A DNA stretch of 64,000 bases from Triatoma infestans (lineage: Eukaryota; Arthropoda; Insecta; Hemiptera; Reduviidae), in assembly GCA_011037195.1 (NCBI GenBank), contig JAAEAF010002490.1, positions 62,001 to 126,000 on the forward strand, in the 5' to 3' direction. A program made the position numbers and the translations under genes. Below, piece after piece: positions 45,080 through 57,938 of the stretch (position 1 is its first letter; each line of letters opens with the position of its first letter). Under the pieces are notes generated by a model, which saw only the letters and a list, made by a program, of their open reading frames with translations, searched no databases and had not been told where the DNA came from.

Positions 45080-48000
45080 ATGTGTTTATAGAAATTTTTG
45101 ATTTTTATTAGATATTTGTGGTAGCTTGTTTAAATTAAAAGAAAAAGTCTGTAAATTTTTACAAAATACAGGCAATGATTTAGTGTAATAAATAATGATC
45201 ATGTAAAAAAAAAAAAAAATACATGTTAACTTAACTATTATCTGTTTGTGTAAGTGTAATAAAATTAATTTATGAACACAAAATATTATTCATTTATAAT
45301 CTATTAAATGTTCGTAATTATTACAGAAATAAAAAAAGGAAAAAGACAGAGAATTATTGTACAGTATAAACGACATAATATATAAAAATTATATTCTTGT
45401 ATTCAAAAACGAAGAGCTAAATATAAAAATAAAATGTTTAACTTATAAGAAGTGGCACAGTCCCAAAAATTTAAAGAAAGACAATACTTAATCATTTTTT
45501 TTTTTTTTGTAAAAATAAATTATTAATAAGTTAAAATAAATAAATACAAAATTAAACCTTGGATTAAGAAGTTAATAATTATGAAAAAAAACATATTAGT
45601 AATTTGATCTCATAATTGATTTCAGTATTATTATTAATCAAAATGCTTTTGAACCTTTATGCTCTTTTTTTTTTTTTTTTTTTTTTTTATGAAGTTTTAT
45701 TTACTTATTAGTTTAATGTGTTCATTTTTCAAGCCATCAAAAATAGAAAAACAAGAATGAGTCATCCACCAGGGTTCTGTATTTTTTTTAAAAAAAATAA
45801 TTATTTGCTATAATAGTAACCATTTTTTTTTTTGCATAGTTTTAGCAATTTTTTTTTTTAAACAAAGAATCTCTTAATTTAACAATAAATGCTGGTTTTA
45901 GGGTTCACAAAAATAGGTAAAAATGAAACTATATAAATTAAAAGAAAAGAAATTAAATTTAGTGATATAGATTTAAAAAAAAAAAGCAAGAATTAAAAAA
46001 AAAAATAAATAAATAATGATTCTGTTATATAAATCTTCCTTAAAAGCTTGTATGTATTATTAAAGAATGCCCCTTTTTAAAAAGAAAAATGAATTATTAT
46101 ATATTAAACATATAACTATCTATTTGTTTTGTTTTTAAAGTTTATTATTGTTTTTAATTTTCTTCTTTTTTTTTTTTTTTAAAGAAATAAAATTGTTTGC
46201 AAATTAGCATTAGGCGTACCATTTGCATTTCGTATTATTATAAAAGGAAAAAAAAAAAAAGAAGAGAAAATACATAAATAGGCTAAGCCTTGAATGTTTA
46301 AATAAAAACATTATGTGCGCTTATGTATATATAAATAAGTGTTATAATTGTTGTGCTAATGCCTCTAATCCCAATGCTTACCCTGTGCAAATGACAAAAA
46401 ATTATAATATCTTTCATTATTTAACAATATTGAAAAAGAAAACATACACTGATGACTCATATTTACATTTTTTTTTTTTTTTTGTTATATACACACAAGA
46501 ATGAAATTTAGAAAATGTATTTATTTGGTTAGTTAACGAGGTTCTATTTAGTCTAAAAAAAAACACAACTATTACTGATAAAAATATTAATCATATTTAT
46601 GTATGAGTTTTATAATCATAATTTGCACCAAATAATCAAATATATTTATTGTCATAAAGGTTTCTTCATTTGTATATTAAATAGTTTACGCCAATGAGTA
46701 TCTAAATTAGCTTTTATTGTACTCTTGGACTCAACGAAACTTAAATACGTTGAAGTTCTTATTTCTTATTTATTTCTGCAAAAGAAATATAGGGTTTTAA
46801 CTTTTTTTTTTTTTTTTTCATATTATTTTTTATAATAAAATTCAAAATGAAGATAAGCTTTACAGAACAACTATTATCTTTAAGAGAATTGTCTGAATGG
46901 ATTTGTATATTAATGTATCTTCAAGTAGTGTACTATCAAAGAGAAAAGCGGCCCAGTCTCAATCTCGGCATGGTATTGTCTCAGTGCTTGCTAATGCCAG
47001 AACAAAAAGAAAATGACGCACAACTCTATCCCTTTTTATTCACACAATCTCTCTTTATTTCAACAAAAATTACTGACTGGTCTGTACTCATGGACTATTG
47101 ACTAACTGCTAGTTTGGTTTTTTCATTAGAATATTCATTTTCAACGCTGACAGACCAAGCTATGCCCACTGAAGACAGTATAGGACGGAATGACCCCAGT
47201 CAAACAGTCCCCCATAAGGCATTAAAAAAAATAATAAAAGAAGTGAAAAATTCACCTATTTTTTTTTTTCTCCATTAAAAGAAAAATAAGATACAAAATA
47301 ATAGCTGTCGTTTGAATAGGAACGAGGCCTAATGAAAAGGAAACGACAAAATATCACACACACAATCTCGATATAAAAGTTTTCATTTGTTAATCGTGTA
47401 CAACATTTTTTGTACATACATTTATGTTCAACTGTTTTAATATTTTTTTTTCTATTCATAACTCATTACTTTTCTTAATTGTATCCAAATATTTTCTATT
47501 TAATATTCTTTCGATTTTGGTAATTTATATTGGCAAAATGTTCAAACTTGAAAAGAGCAATCTACAAAATTATCTTCCATCTTTCATTCTTTTGCCAATG
47601 AGTTGTTACTAAACCCTAAATTGAGAAACTCTCGGGAAAAAATGTTAGGAAATTTCAGGCATATGCTCCATGTGAGCTATGACTCTTGATATTTTCTTCA
47701 TTCTTGTTTTACTAAACATTAGTAGAGAGTAAAAAGAAAAAAAACTTCGCAACATTTTATTTTTAAACTCCTACTCAACAGGATGTCTGAAGAAACTCAT
47801 TTAATAAAGTTATTTTCAGGGTTCTCTCTTATGATTAGTTACTTATTTTCTTTTTACAAATAAAAAAGAAACGAATCAACAAATCCCGAGCTTATCGGTT
47901 TTTCAGAAAAAAAAGAAAGCTCCTAAGTACTTTTCACTAAGGTATTTTTGCCAACATTGGTCGAGATTTTGATAGGTACTGACCTCTGACTGTGATTTTA

Positions 48001-50040
48001 CCAGCGCGCACGATATTTGGTATTTCTAACATGTAGCTAAAATTGTTTCATATCATTGTATAGACAATCGTTCCAATCAGGAAGAGACTTTAAAATCCTA
48101 CTCAATTTGACAACAATTAGCGCATGATTTCTTGTTCATGTTGTTACAGACATCTGTTTGCATAATTTAAACTTCGCCTTTTTGGGTAATCATATCATTA
48201 CTTATTCAGAATAGTTTATTTACATTTATTCTAATCTTCTCTCTGTTTATATTATCCCATTGTTCTACATTACAACTTTTGAACTAAATACGTTTTATTT
48301 CTAAACTTTATTTGTCCTGTATTTTGTTTTTCATTTCATTTCTCTTAATGCATCTCATTTATTTGTAATTCTGACATTATATTAAGTTCCATTTTGCAAC
48401 ACTCAACCTGATTGAGTCTTTGGCTGCAGGTTCTAGATGTAATCAATATCGTAGCCAAACCGTATCTTCACTAAGAATCCACCATATTCAATCATTACTC
48501 AGTCTTGGAGAAGTACCTCCTCTTTAATGAAATCTCTTTAGCAATAGGGATAACTAAATTTTTCCAAACAAAAAAAAAAAAAAAAATGAGGAATTATGGA
48601 GATAATTAAAATTTCACTGAGAGAAATGGCACTAAATATTTAGAATAAACTAAAATATAGTTTTTTTTTTTTTTTTTTATAAAAAATGCTTAATACTTCC
48701 ATTTCTTTTTAATCAGTTTTTTCCAAGCTATTTTTTTCAGTTTTTAAGTAAATTAAAGGGGTAAACTATACTTTTCAACCATGATTATATTTGGGCGGAG
48801 TTTTATTGGTGCGAAAAAAAGGAATTAACGGCAAAATCATATAGGAAATGTATTGATCAGAATTGTATAGACACTTTATATTTTGTTTTCTTTATTAAGA
48901 TTATCTACAAAATAATATACAAGAATAAAAAAAATAAATGACATTCTTATAGTATTAAGTTTACTAAACTAAAAGATAAATAAAAGAAATGGAAAAAAAA
49001 ATCACAAATTACCTTTCACAATGTAGTTCTTTAGTAGTAAAGTAGATTGCTTTATATTTAGAAATAATAAATGCCAAACTTTAGGGAGTAAATTTCTAAT
49101 AGTAATATGTAAATTTGAAAATATCTAATCACTATGAAACTTTTTTTTATTGGTCATTTCTGTTTTCACTTTAAAGTGAAATTTTATAAATAAAACAGAA
49201 ATATTTATTTCAATTTTGTATTAGACTTGAGTTTTTTTTTTTTTTAATATTTTATATGTAAATATAAAAGAAGAGTATATTAAATTTGAAGAAATGTTTT
49301 AATATATATATAAATACTATAAATATTAAAAGTAATGGTTCTATGAAATTAATATTTAATCATATTTTTTAGGAATAATATTAATATTAAAATGATATAT
49401 AATTGGTCGTATATATAAATATAATTTTGAATACAAACAAATCCCCTTTGTATTATGTATAGAACAGGAAACGTAAATTTAATTGTTTATATGTAAAATT
49501 TAAGTGAGTTTTAAAGTTTTAAAGGACAAAAAAAAAATGTGAGGAAAATATAGGCATTCCTACAAAGTTGTGTATAATCACTAAAATAATTAGATATTTG
49601 TAAACACACAATAAAATAAAAAAAAAAAAAAATGGAATATTTTCTTTAATACAAAAAAGGGTTTTTGAAAAGTCAGAATAGAGTGCTTATCTAGTCTGAA
49701 AATTATATTAATATTACTTATTAATTTGTGAAAAATATTGTGTAACGATGATAATAAAATTGGAACAAAAAGAACAAAATTATTAACAATATGGCCTGAT
49801 ATAAAAAAACAAAGTGTTTTATTACGATACCCAACCTTTTCTTAAACTTATTTGTTAATAGCTTTTTTTTCTAGTCTTTAGAATTACTGTTGCAAATTTT
49901 TTTCCTTTGGGGTCTTTAGTCTTTCTTCCAAGCAGAGCCTTTTCATCAGCGAATCAAATAAAATTAACTTAAATCGGCTCTTAATATATTTTAGGATAAA
50001 ATAGATTAATATTATTCCTATTTTCTTATTTATAGTAATA
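45080..50040. other. AT-rich intergenic stretch with many homopolymer runs
   Basis: Poly-T and poly-A runs of 12-20 bases occur repeatedly (for example about 45669-45689, 46468-46483, 46803-46818, 48661-48678, 49620-49632). Two less AT-rich patches, 46940-47010 and 47140-47220, have no coding frame that I can support and could be UTR. No gene or bounded repeat seen. Confidence 0.5.
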
Positions 50041-50043
50041 AAT

Positions 50044-50185
50044 AAAAATCATTGCACTCATACTAGTTTGACCTGTTAATTCAATTTTTGCTGGTATCTA
50101 AAAAATTCTTTATATGAGATTACAGTGAGTTTCTATAGTACAGATAGAAATAATTATAGGACAGTAGCAAAATAATTTATAGTGC
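50044..50185 (+). repeat. Direct repeat, left copy (about 141 bp)
   Basis: Begins AAAATCATTGCACTCATAC and ends AATAATTTATAGTGC. It recurs with few changes at 51444-51584 in the same orientation. The pair flanks the minisatellite at 50266-50713. Confidence 0.8.
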
Positions 50186-50265
50186 TATCCGAAAGAGAAT
50201 CGTGGACCTTCCAAAGAAGGTAAAAATACTTAGCTTGCAATCACTTAAAATGGTTCTATCGTTCC

Positions 50266-50713
50266 CAATTGACAAATCTATACAAATCAGATACTCCTAA
50301 TTGACAAATCTTGTCTAGAACAGGCACTGCAAATTGACAAAATTCGTCTAAATCAGATATTCCAATTTGACAATTATTGTATACATCAGGTACTTCAAAC
50401 TGACAAATCTTGTCAAGATCAAGTACTGCAAATTGACAAAACTCGTCTAAATTAGGTATCTAATTTGACAATTCTTGTCTAGATCAGATACGGCAATTGA
50501 CAAATCTAGTCTAGATCAAATACTTCAAATTGACAGATCTCGTCTAGATCAGGTACTCCAAATTGACAAATCTTGTCTAAATCAAGTTCGCCAAATTGAT
50601 AAATGTTGGCTAGATCAGGTACGCCAATTTGACGAATCTCGTCAAAATCAGGTAAAGCAAATTGACAAATCTCGTGAAGATCATGTGCTTCAAATTGACA
50701 GATCTCGTCTAGA
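50266..50713 (+). repeat. 33-bp minisatellite, about 14 copies
   Basis: The unit is close to AATTGACAAATCTCGTCTAG followed by ATCAGGTACTCCA. Copies vary in the last six bases and by one-base shifts (AATTTGACAATT forms). Copies 2-4 resemble copies 5-7 as triplets, which suggests a higher-order unit of about 99 bp. From 50475 the frame is open, because 33 is a multiple of 3, giving an 11-residue repeat like QIDKSRLDQVL; earlier copies break this frame. No evidence that it is expressed. Confidence 0.85.
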
Positions 50714-51443
50714 ATCCGGAACTCTTAGAGGAAGAGAACTATTTAGGCCCAATAGTCTTTCCTTTGGTAAATCTTAACTAGAACTACCAGCTCCGAAGAA
50801 AGTAAAACCAAAGGATCCAAATTGATATTCGGCAAATATCTTTAGAATGAGGGACTCTCTTCTTAGTGGTAAGAGAACTTTTTGTGGCCCATTTGTTGTC
50901 TCATTATTACCCCTTCCTTAGCTCGGCAACCCGGAGAAAAGTGAAATCACTTCGATCCAGGGTTTCACCGCTCTTATATTTGAATGCTAATGTCATTTTG
51001 AACCCAGCACTCGCAAGAAAGGTGGTAAATACTAGACCAACTGTCCCATCAGTTCCTTTCATAAATGCCTTGGATTGGCCATCATATGATCAATGCTTTC
51101 CAGTATGCACTTATAATTTTACTAGAATTAGATCCTTATTAGCATCTTGAATAGAGTTACCGCATCTAGAATAGTGTATTTAGGGCCACTAATGTGCATC
51201 ATGCCCATAATATGCCTCTCAATCACATGAAGTATGGAATAGAAGACAGTGTTTTGACAATGTCTTAGTAGTTGAACTATGGAAATTTTAAGAAGGACTC
51301 GTATCGAGGAGGAGTTGAAACAATAAATCCAAATAACATATATAGTGCCGAAAAAACTAATTTTTATTAGGTTCCCCGTAAGTTTGTCGCTTAATGTACT
51401 TAAAGGAAATTATGATAAGTATTATTATTATTTTTTAATATAA

Positions 51444-51584
51444 AAACCATTGCACTCATACTAGTTTGACCTGTTAATTCAATTTTTGCTGGTATCTAAA
51501 AAAATTCTTTTTATGAGATTATAGTGAGTTTCTATAGTACAGATACAAATAATTATAGGACAGTAGCAAAATAATTTATAGAGC
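51444..51584 (+). repeat. Direct repeat, right copy (about 141 bp)
   Basis: Begins AAAACCATTGCACTCATAC and ends AATAATTTATAGAGC, differing from the left copy by a handful of changes. The distance between the copies is 1.26 kb. No primer-binding site or purine tract was recognised between them. Confidence 0.8.
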
Positions 51585-51702
51585 AAAAATCATTATGAAC
51601 TCTTTATGCTCGATAAGGGTTCTGCAAAAGACCTATGAGGATCTATTATTCGAAGGAATTGTAGAGAAAAGATCAAAATTCTGCGTTTCTTATTCTTTGG
51701 AA

Positions 51703-52158
51703 AAGCTTTAGATTATCTTTAAATTATCCCTTATGGGTGGCCAAAAGGATGGCAGTTGGCGTTCTCACTGGCCATTGCAGACTTAATAAGCACATGCTTC
51801 GCATGGGCCTGGCAACGGATAGGATAGGTTTTGTCAGGAAGAAGAGGAAACAGCACTGCACGTGCTATGTCAGTGCGAGGGGCTAGTATGGCTGAGGTAC
51901 CGCTTCTTCGGACAAGAAAAGCTGGTGCCTACAGGCCTTAGCCAGGGGCCCCTCTCGGGTCTACTAAGTCTATTAGGCAGACAGGACTCGAGAGAATGCT
52001 CTAATTGACCACCTGGGGAGACCTCCCCAGACTCCAAAGTTCGATGAAGGACAGGACGGGGGCAGGGTCTCCAACTTATGGGGTGCCACAATAGAACCAC
52101 GGGGGTCGCGGTGGCGCATGCTGAAGAGCCAATCCCTCCCAAAGAATCTAATCTAATC
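51703..52158 (+). mobile_element. 5'-truncated non-LTR retrotransposon with (AATCT)n tail and target duplication
   Basis: TATTCTTTGGAA is duplicated at 51691-51702 and 52159-52170. The body reads MAVGVLTGHCRLNKHMLRMG then LATD, a CQEEEETALHVLCQCEGLVW zinc-binding tail, LRYRFFGQEKL and a short GC-rich 3' UTR that ends in AATCT repeats. Only the end of the protein remains. The GC content is well above its surroundings. Confidence 0.85.
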
Positions 52159-52170
52159 TATTCTTTGGAA

Positions 52171-53480
52171 TTTCGCTCGTAGGAAAGAGGTCTATAATTT
52201 CGGTACCAGAGCTTTTACTTCGGGCTTAGTGGTAACGGTTTAATCTTTTGTTTCTTGAGAAAAACTGGGACTATAATTAATAATAGACCATGATCTGAAT
52301 GTAAGAAATAAGCGACGAGAACCTTGATCAGTCGTCTGCCAATAAAAATCGCCGATTTACAAGGGCTTTGGTCCTTTTTGAATTGTTATTGTTGCAGCAG
52401 CTAGCGTTTAAAGTGTTACAGCAATTAAATTAATCTAGTTGGGGAGCAATGGAACTCTCAAATATTTTTTACATTTCTAGTTAGAACCCGATTCCTGATT
52501 AGATTAGTTTCATTGATGAGAAAGTATGCTTTTTTTGAGTCTCACAAGTTATTTAAAAATATAGTTATTTGGCAAATTTTGCTATCATAATTAAGAAGAT
52601 TTAAACTAACAAGCTCTTCCAAGGATTTTTTTCTTCAAAAGTATGCAATTCTATATTAGATGGAGTCCTATCGGGAAACAGTGGGTCCTTTGGGGATAGG
52701 GAAGTATCCTTCTTTTTCTACCTTCCTTGGTTGGACGCGATTCTAAATTACAAGAGGTGACAAGGTTATGTTGAGAATTACTATTTATTTGAGAATGATA
52801 ACAAATTTCGATATCATAACTAACAAAAAATTGATTTAGCTACCTCTTAGATATTTTTATTGAAATAAAGTAAGCTGGTTTAGGTACAGTAGCTGTTTTA
52901 AGAAACTATGACTTAGTCAACATTAAAATAGGATAAAGAAAAATTAAATTAACTTAAAATAATCAATAAGAAAAACATGAATTTAAAATGTTTTAATTAA
53001 ATGAAGTAAGAAGATCGTTTCGAAATTTGTATACAATGGAGTTTAAATTTTCAAGTTTTAGATTAAATTGAGAACAAAAGTGGCCTGATTACCTCTTTGA
53101 GTTGATTAATGTTAAATCTAATTCAATGCAAAGTTTGCCTTTTAATCAATATTAATATTTAAAATTAGTTTTATTTTAATTTTTTATATAGAATTGTATT
53201 TGACTCTGAATGACATTCAGAATCTTTGGGATTCTATCCATGCTTCCTTTTAAAAGTCCCTTTACATACAAGTTATATAGAACTTTATTCAAAGAAGCAA
53301 GCTACAACGGATAAAATCCCAGATACTATATACTATAAACCACATATTCAGGGATTCAGAATTTTTCTGAATATATCACACAATAACAACCTAAAAACAA
53401 CGGTATGGATTTATTTTTGAAAGAAAAAATAAAAGAAAGTAAAAAAACGAGGAGTATCTTAGAATTATTTTATATAGAAA
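52171..53480. other. AT-rich non-coding stretch
   Basis: No coding frame, RNA gene or bounded repeat seen. Confidence 0.5.
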
Positions 53481-54060
53481 TATATTGGCGTGAAAGATCA
53501 GAGACGAGCAGCTAAAGTAAACAAGTTGGAAAAATAGAAAAGGCAAAGTTATATTTTATGGGAGGTGCGAAAGGGTGACCAGCGAATAGAAGGGTGTTAC
53601 AAAACAAGAGTAGAGACTGAAAGTAGTGGAATAGAGGGTGTGTTAGGAGGAGATTGGAAAATTATAACAGACAGAAGGAAAGAGATAGTAGGAGACCAAG
53701 TAAAGAGTAAGGGTATACAGGAGCAATGCGTACGCAGATCGATCGTTTCACTACAAGAGGTTTGACAGAGAGCTAGGGAGCATGGAATAAAGACAGGTAT
53801 ATAGGGTTCAGGTTATATAGTGGGGGAACCATCCCTCTAGTAACCATAGAATGAGTGAGGTGGGTGGTTGGTGGGCGAGGTTACAACTGAGCAAAACCGA
53901 CATCTGGTGGCCGCTATGAGAATCAATAGCCTTACAGAGAGAGAAGAAGGAAAGTGTAAAGAGGAGAGTATTGAGTGCAGTTTGTGGCCTTGTGTGAGAA
54001 ACAGCTAAACAGTGGTGAGAAAAGTGCCAAGTCCCCCAATTAAAAGGCAGCCCCTTACTT
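53480..54060 (+). other. Purine-rich, GC-raised block of unknown nature
   Basis: The plus strand is rich in G and A and poor in C for about 550 bp, unlike its AT-rich neighbours. It contains GGTATATAGGGTTCAGG and GGTTATATAGTGGGGGAACC, which look TATA-like, and GAGGTTACAACTGAGC. An open frame of 66 codons (53565-53765) has no similarity I know. A part of an LTR element leader is possible, but no second LTR was found. Confidence 0.35.
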
Positions 54061-55099
54061 TTAATTTTTTTTTTTAATTTTTAATTCTTTTTTCTGTACA
54101 AAATAAAAGCGGGGAGGTTTTTATTTATTCACCAAAGCAAAAATACTTAAGACAGCAAACGATGGCTACCATTAGCTTCAACATCACCAAACCTCCTTTC
54201 GGTTAGATATTTTTATCATTAACCATAATCTAATAAATTCTAATAACCAAGTATTTAACCTTTCCCTCTTTAAAACGAAAAACAACTTCAGATTTTACTT
54301 TATTCAATAAATGATTCAATTGGATTATACAATTAATAAGTAATAATCAAACTTTAAATAAATTTCAATCCTTTGTACGAAACCAGAAATTATATCTATG
54401 TTGCTAAGATTGGGTATCAAGCCGGCATAAACCCCCAAATGCACACCCGTGACCTACGGCTTTCTTTGGGGCTAGCGACCGCTGTTGATCTAACCAATTC
54501 AATCGATGTCTTGTAACCATCAACGTATATATAATATCCTTTCTTTACATTTGACCTATATTTTTTTTATAGATACATAAATAAATAATTCCAAAATAAA
54601 TAAACTTTTTATTTAATGAAGGCGAATAATTCAAATTAAAAATTAATTTCGATTTATTTTTTGTCTAAAATTATGATATACTAGGTAGGCAGTTTTTTGT
54701 TGTTTTTTTTCATAATTTAATAACTAGAGATTCTAAATTAAGTTTTAGAAAATTAAGAAATTGTATTTCTAATTATTTATATTCCTGATACTGTAGTTAA
54801 TAAATAACTGAGGATTAGTACCTACTACTGGTCAACAGGTGCATTAGTGCAATGCATTAAATAAAATTTTATCAACTAACTGCCCAGTAATTATACTATT
54901 CTGGCATATACAATTTCTTTTAATAAATATCAAACACATTGATACTACTAAATATTAAATTACATTATTTTAAAAACTCAAAACTATAATAAACTGAACT
55001 AACAAAGAAGTCAGTTAAAATCTATGTAAATAATAATAAACAAAAAAAAAAATCTTCTGAAATCTATCATTATCGATAATAATTCAATAGAACAAGATT

Positions 55100-55130
<31 letters not shown>

Positions 55131-56729
55131 TAAAAAGAAAAGTATTTCTGACAGTCAATCCATCAATTATTCGAATCGAAGCTTTTTATGACCAAACAGG
55201 GCAAGGACAAATCAATCGTCCTAACTTATAATGTAAGTTAAAATAGATATATTTTCATTTGATTATTACTTATTAACTGTTTTTTTAAAAATTTATACTT
55301 CAAAGAAAGAATACTGTATTTGATTTTTGTAAAATTTATTATAATTTAATAAGAATAGAAATTATTTCTTATAATGTATTATAAACATATATTTTTCAAA
55401 AGAAAAAATCTTGACTTCAAATTAAACGTGACTAAAAATAAATGAAGTTATAGTTACAACTAACATAAAATAGCATATCTAAATATAGCACACTATTTTA
55501 CATGCCTAATATTATTATATAACAGTCATAGCACACTATAAATTAAGCTGAATGGTTGTGTTAAACAAACTTTTATAATTAAGATTTATAAAAAGAAGGT
55601 GAAACAGTTTTATGTAATGAACCGCCCTTTTATTTAATGTTGCCATTAACTGATTGCAGACCTAACAATAGAAATAGGTCACTTTAGATAATAAAAAAAA
55701 AATCTTCAATTAAATTACAAAAAAACTATTAAATAAAATTTAATTTTATTCTTTAAAAAACACAAAATCATTTAATTCTAATAAACATTAAATAATTTTC
55801 CACTATACACATTATAATAATCTAATTTTTTTTTTTTAAATCAAATTTTAGTGCTCTTTCTATTGACTATTGATTAACTGTTTCTGTTTTAACTAAACAT
55901 GACTGACATTTAGATAAAACTAATCAACTAACTTTAATCAATTAGAAGGCAAAAAAAATAATAATAAATTCTGGTACATATTTTTTTTCCAACATCCTGT
56001 ACAAATGTGAAATTAAGATTTTATAATTAAAAGTCTTTCTTAAAAACTTTTAAGAAAGTCTTTGTTTTCAATTGAAAAAATGTCTTAAATATTAAATTTT
56101 ATTATTATTTTAGGTATTTAATTTAAACAAAATATTACTTTTTCTTATTAAAGCTGGAAGATTTAAATTTTTCGAAATTAGTTTTTTGATTTTTTTGTAG
56201 TTGCTACGCTTGTGTGAGTGATTGCATAACTCAAAAATGAATAATTGCAGAAAGTTTGAACTTGATATTCCATTTTTGATCATCCATGGGGTGTGTCACC
56301 GGTTGGAAATATTTTAAAAGTTTTTTTTTTGTAACTAGATCCCCCCCCCCGATTTCTGATATTTTCTCGATGATTTTCCTTAAATTTTGTTCACACAACT
56401 TTACTTCTAGAACTATCGTTTTTATTTAAAGCAGTTTTCTGGGGAATATTATTTTAGGAAGTTTTTGAGAGAAGAATGTCCTAATATATTCTCTTAAATT
56501 AATATTACAATGTATTATACGGTTCTACACCTTATAATTAAGATTAATAATTAAATGTGTTGGTAAAACTGCTTTTTTTTTTTTTTTTTTTTCATTTTTC
56601 TCCATAATGACACAAATTGGCTCACAAAACTTGATGTGCTGAGTATCTATAATTAGAATGACCACTTTTATTTGGAACTTATATATATTAGAAAATTGAA
56701 TTTGGGTTTTTCTGGGGTAGGTTACAGTC
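54061..56729. other. AT-rich non-coding stretch
   Basis: A GC-raised patch at 54415-54535 (CATAAACCCCCAAATGCACA, GGGGCTAGCGACCGCTG) has no identity I can give. A run of about 30 A at 55100-55130 and a C run at 56341-56350 stand out. No gene seen. Confidence 0.5.
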
Positions 56730-56742
56730 ATGTTAAAGTGTC

Positions 56743-57318
56743 AGAGATATTTTCCGTGATAGCCTGTTTTTTTTTTTCAGGCCATCGACTGGTTTTCAAG
56801 CGTTCACCCATTATCAGGATGTTTTTGTCAAAACAGTGTGGTGATAACATAGACTTGCACAGAGCAAATTTAGTTGATATACTGGTTTTAAAAGTATTTT
56901 TGTTAGGACCTAACTAGTTTATGAGGTCGTTGATATATCTGAGTGGGAAAGCAAATGTTGTTTTTGCTTTTTAAAAGGCACATTGTTCCTTTTAAAAAAT
57001 GGAAACATCCAACAACTGGAGATGTATAAAGCTTAAATTACATTTTTGAAGGCGATTTACTTTGATAATTAATTACCCATATTCCTTCTTACTATTTTAC
57101 CATTTTATTTATATTTATAACAAAACGAAAGTACACTGTGTCAGCCGTGGGCCACTATGGAATAGTCAATGATAAGAAATGATAAAATATGATGATCCTT
57201 ATCATTATCATCATCCTGATGATGGGCGAACGCCCGAAACTGATCGATGACCACAAAATTGAAGCAGGCTATCACGGAAAATATGCTTTCCATCACTGCG
57301 GACCCAACTACAACAACT
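56743..57318. repeat. Family A element with exact 13-bp target duplication
   Basis: ATGTTAAAGTGTC occurs exactly at 56730-56742 and 57319-57331. The left end starts inside the family sequence (AGAGATATTTTCCGTGATAG), the right end is complete (ATGCTTTCCATCACTGCGGA then CCCAACTACAACAACT). Arms of about 110 bp face inward around 350 bp of other sequence. Each arm holds a hammerhead-like core: left 56783-56821 (minus, with G8 changed to A), right 57212-57249 (plus). Confidence 0.85.
57212..57249 (+). ncRNA. Hammerhead-ribozyme-like motif, family A (56.7-kb element)
   Basis: CAUC (57212-57215), CUGAUGA (57216-57222), U, hairpin GGGC-GAAC-GCCC (57224-57235), GAA, ACUGAU, C, GAUG (57246-57249). CAUC and GAUG pair as helix I. 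Helix III ACCGGU of the best copy has become ACUGAU, consistent with decay at CpG. The core is otherwise complete apart from the extra U. Confidence 0.55.
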
Positions 57319-57938
57319 ATGTTAAAGTGTCTGAATTTTAGTAGGTTCCTCTACCTGTTATACATAAATAATTATTGAAGGCAACTAAACATTTATAAAA
57401 ATTCAAAGATTGAAGAAAATCTGTTTTAATACTCGTATAATTGCAAATATTAATTAATATAATATAATAAAATATAATCAAATATTAATAAAATATAATT
57501 GCACTAAGAAGAGCAAGTATATTTTCACACCAGATTTATTTTATTTCTTTTATCGGTAGTTTAGTTAAGAAATCTGAGATATTCTAAGATATTTTTATTG
57601 AGCTCCTGTTGTAACAAAATTAGTGGGATTTTGTCTGTAGTCAGACTGGAATTGAAGATCTGAAGGGGTGGTTGCCTAGTCAGTCAACCTGCTCACTACC
57701 ATACCTAGTGAAACTATTGTGACACCTAGTGCCCTCTCCAGTCCTGCATACAAATTTTAGATACTACTTTTTTTAAACATCAAACCCACATCACGCGCAA
57801 CAACCATCTCTTCTTCTTTCTGGCAAAATCTACAAATACCTATAATAGTTTTTTTTTATTCTAAGGGTATCTACCAGTCCTTCTTTCTGTTCATCCAGGT
57901 TCGCATTAGGCTTCCCACCACCTCATTACCTTCTTTTT

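Noticed and set aside
46847..47101. 84-codon plus-strand frame downstream of stnB
   Set aside because: No similarity, no splice context, and AT-rich flanks on both sides; UTR or intergenic is as likely.
50266..50713. CRISPR-like array
   Set aside because: The 33-bp units are contiguous and diverged throughout with no separate spacers, in an intron-bearing eukaryotic genome; it is a minisatellite.
50866..51150. 94-codon plus-strand frame after the minisatellite
   Set aside because: No recognisable motif and no sign of exon borders.
50044..51584. LTR retrotransposon called from the direct repeats
   Set aside because: No TG...CA ends, primer site, purine tract or coding frame between them; kept only as a direct repeat.
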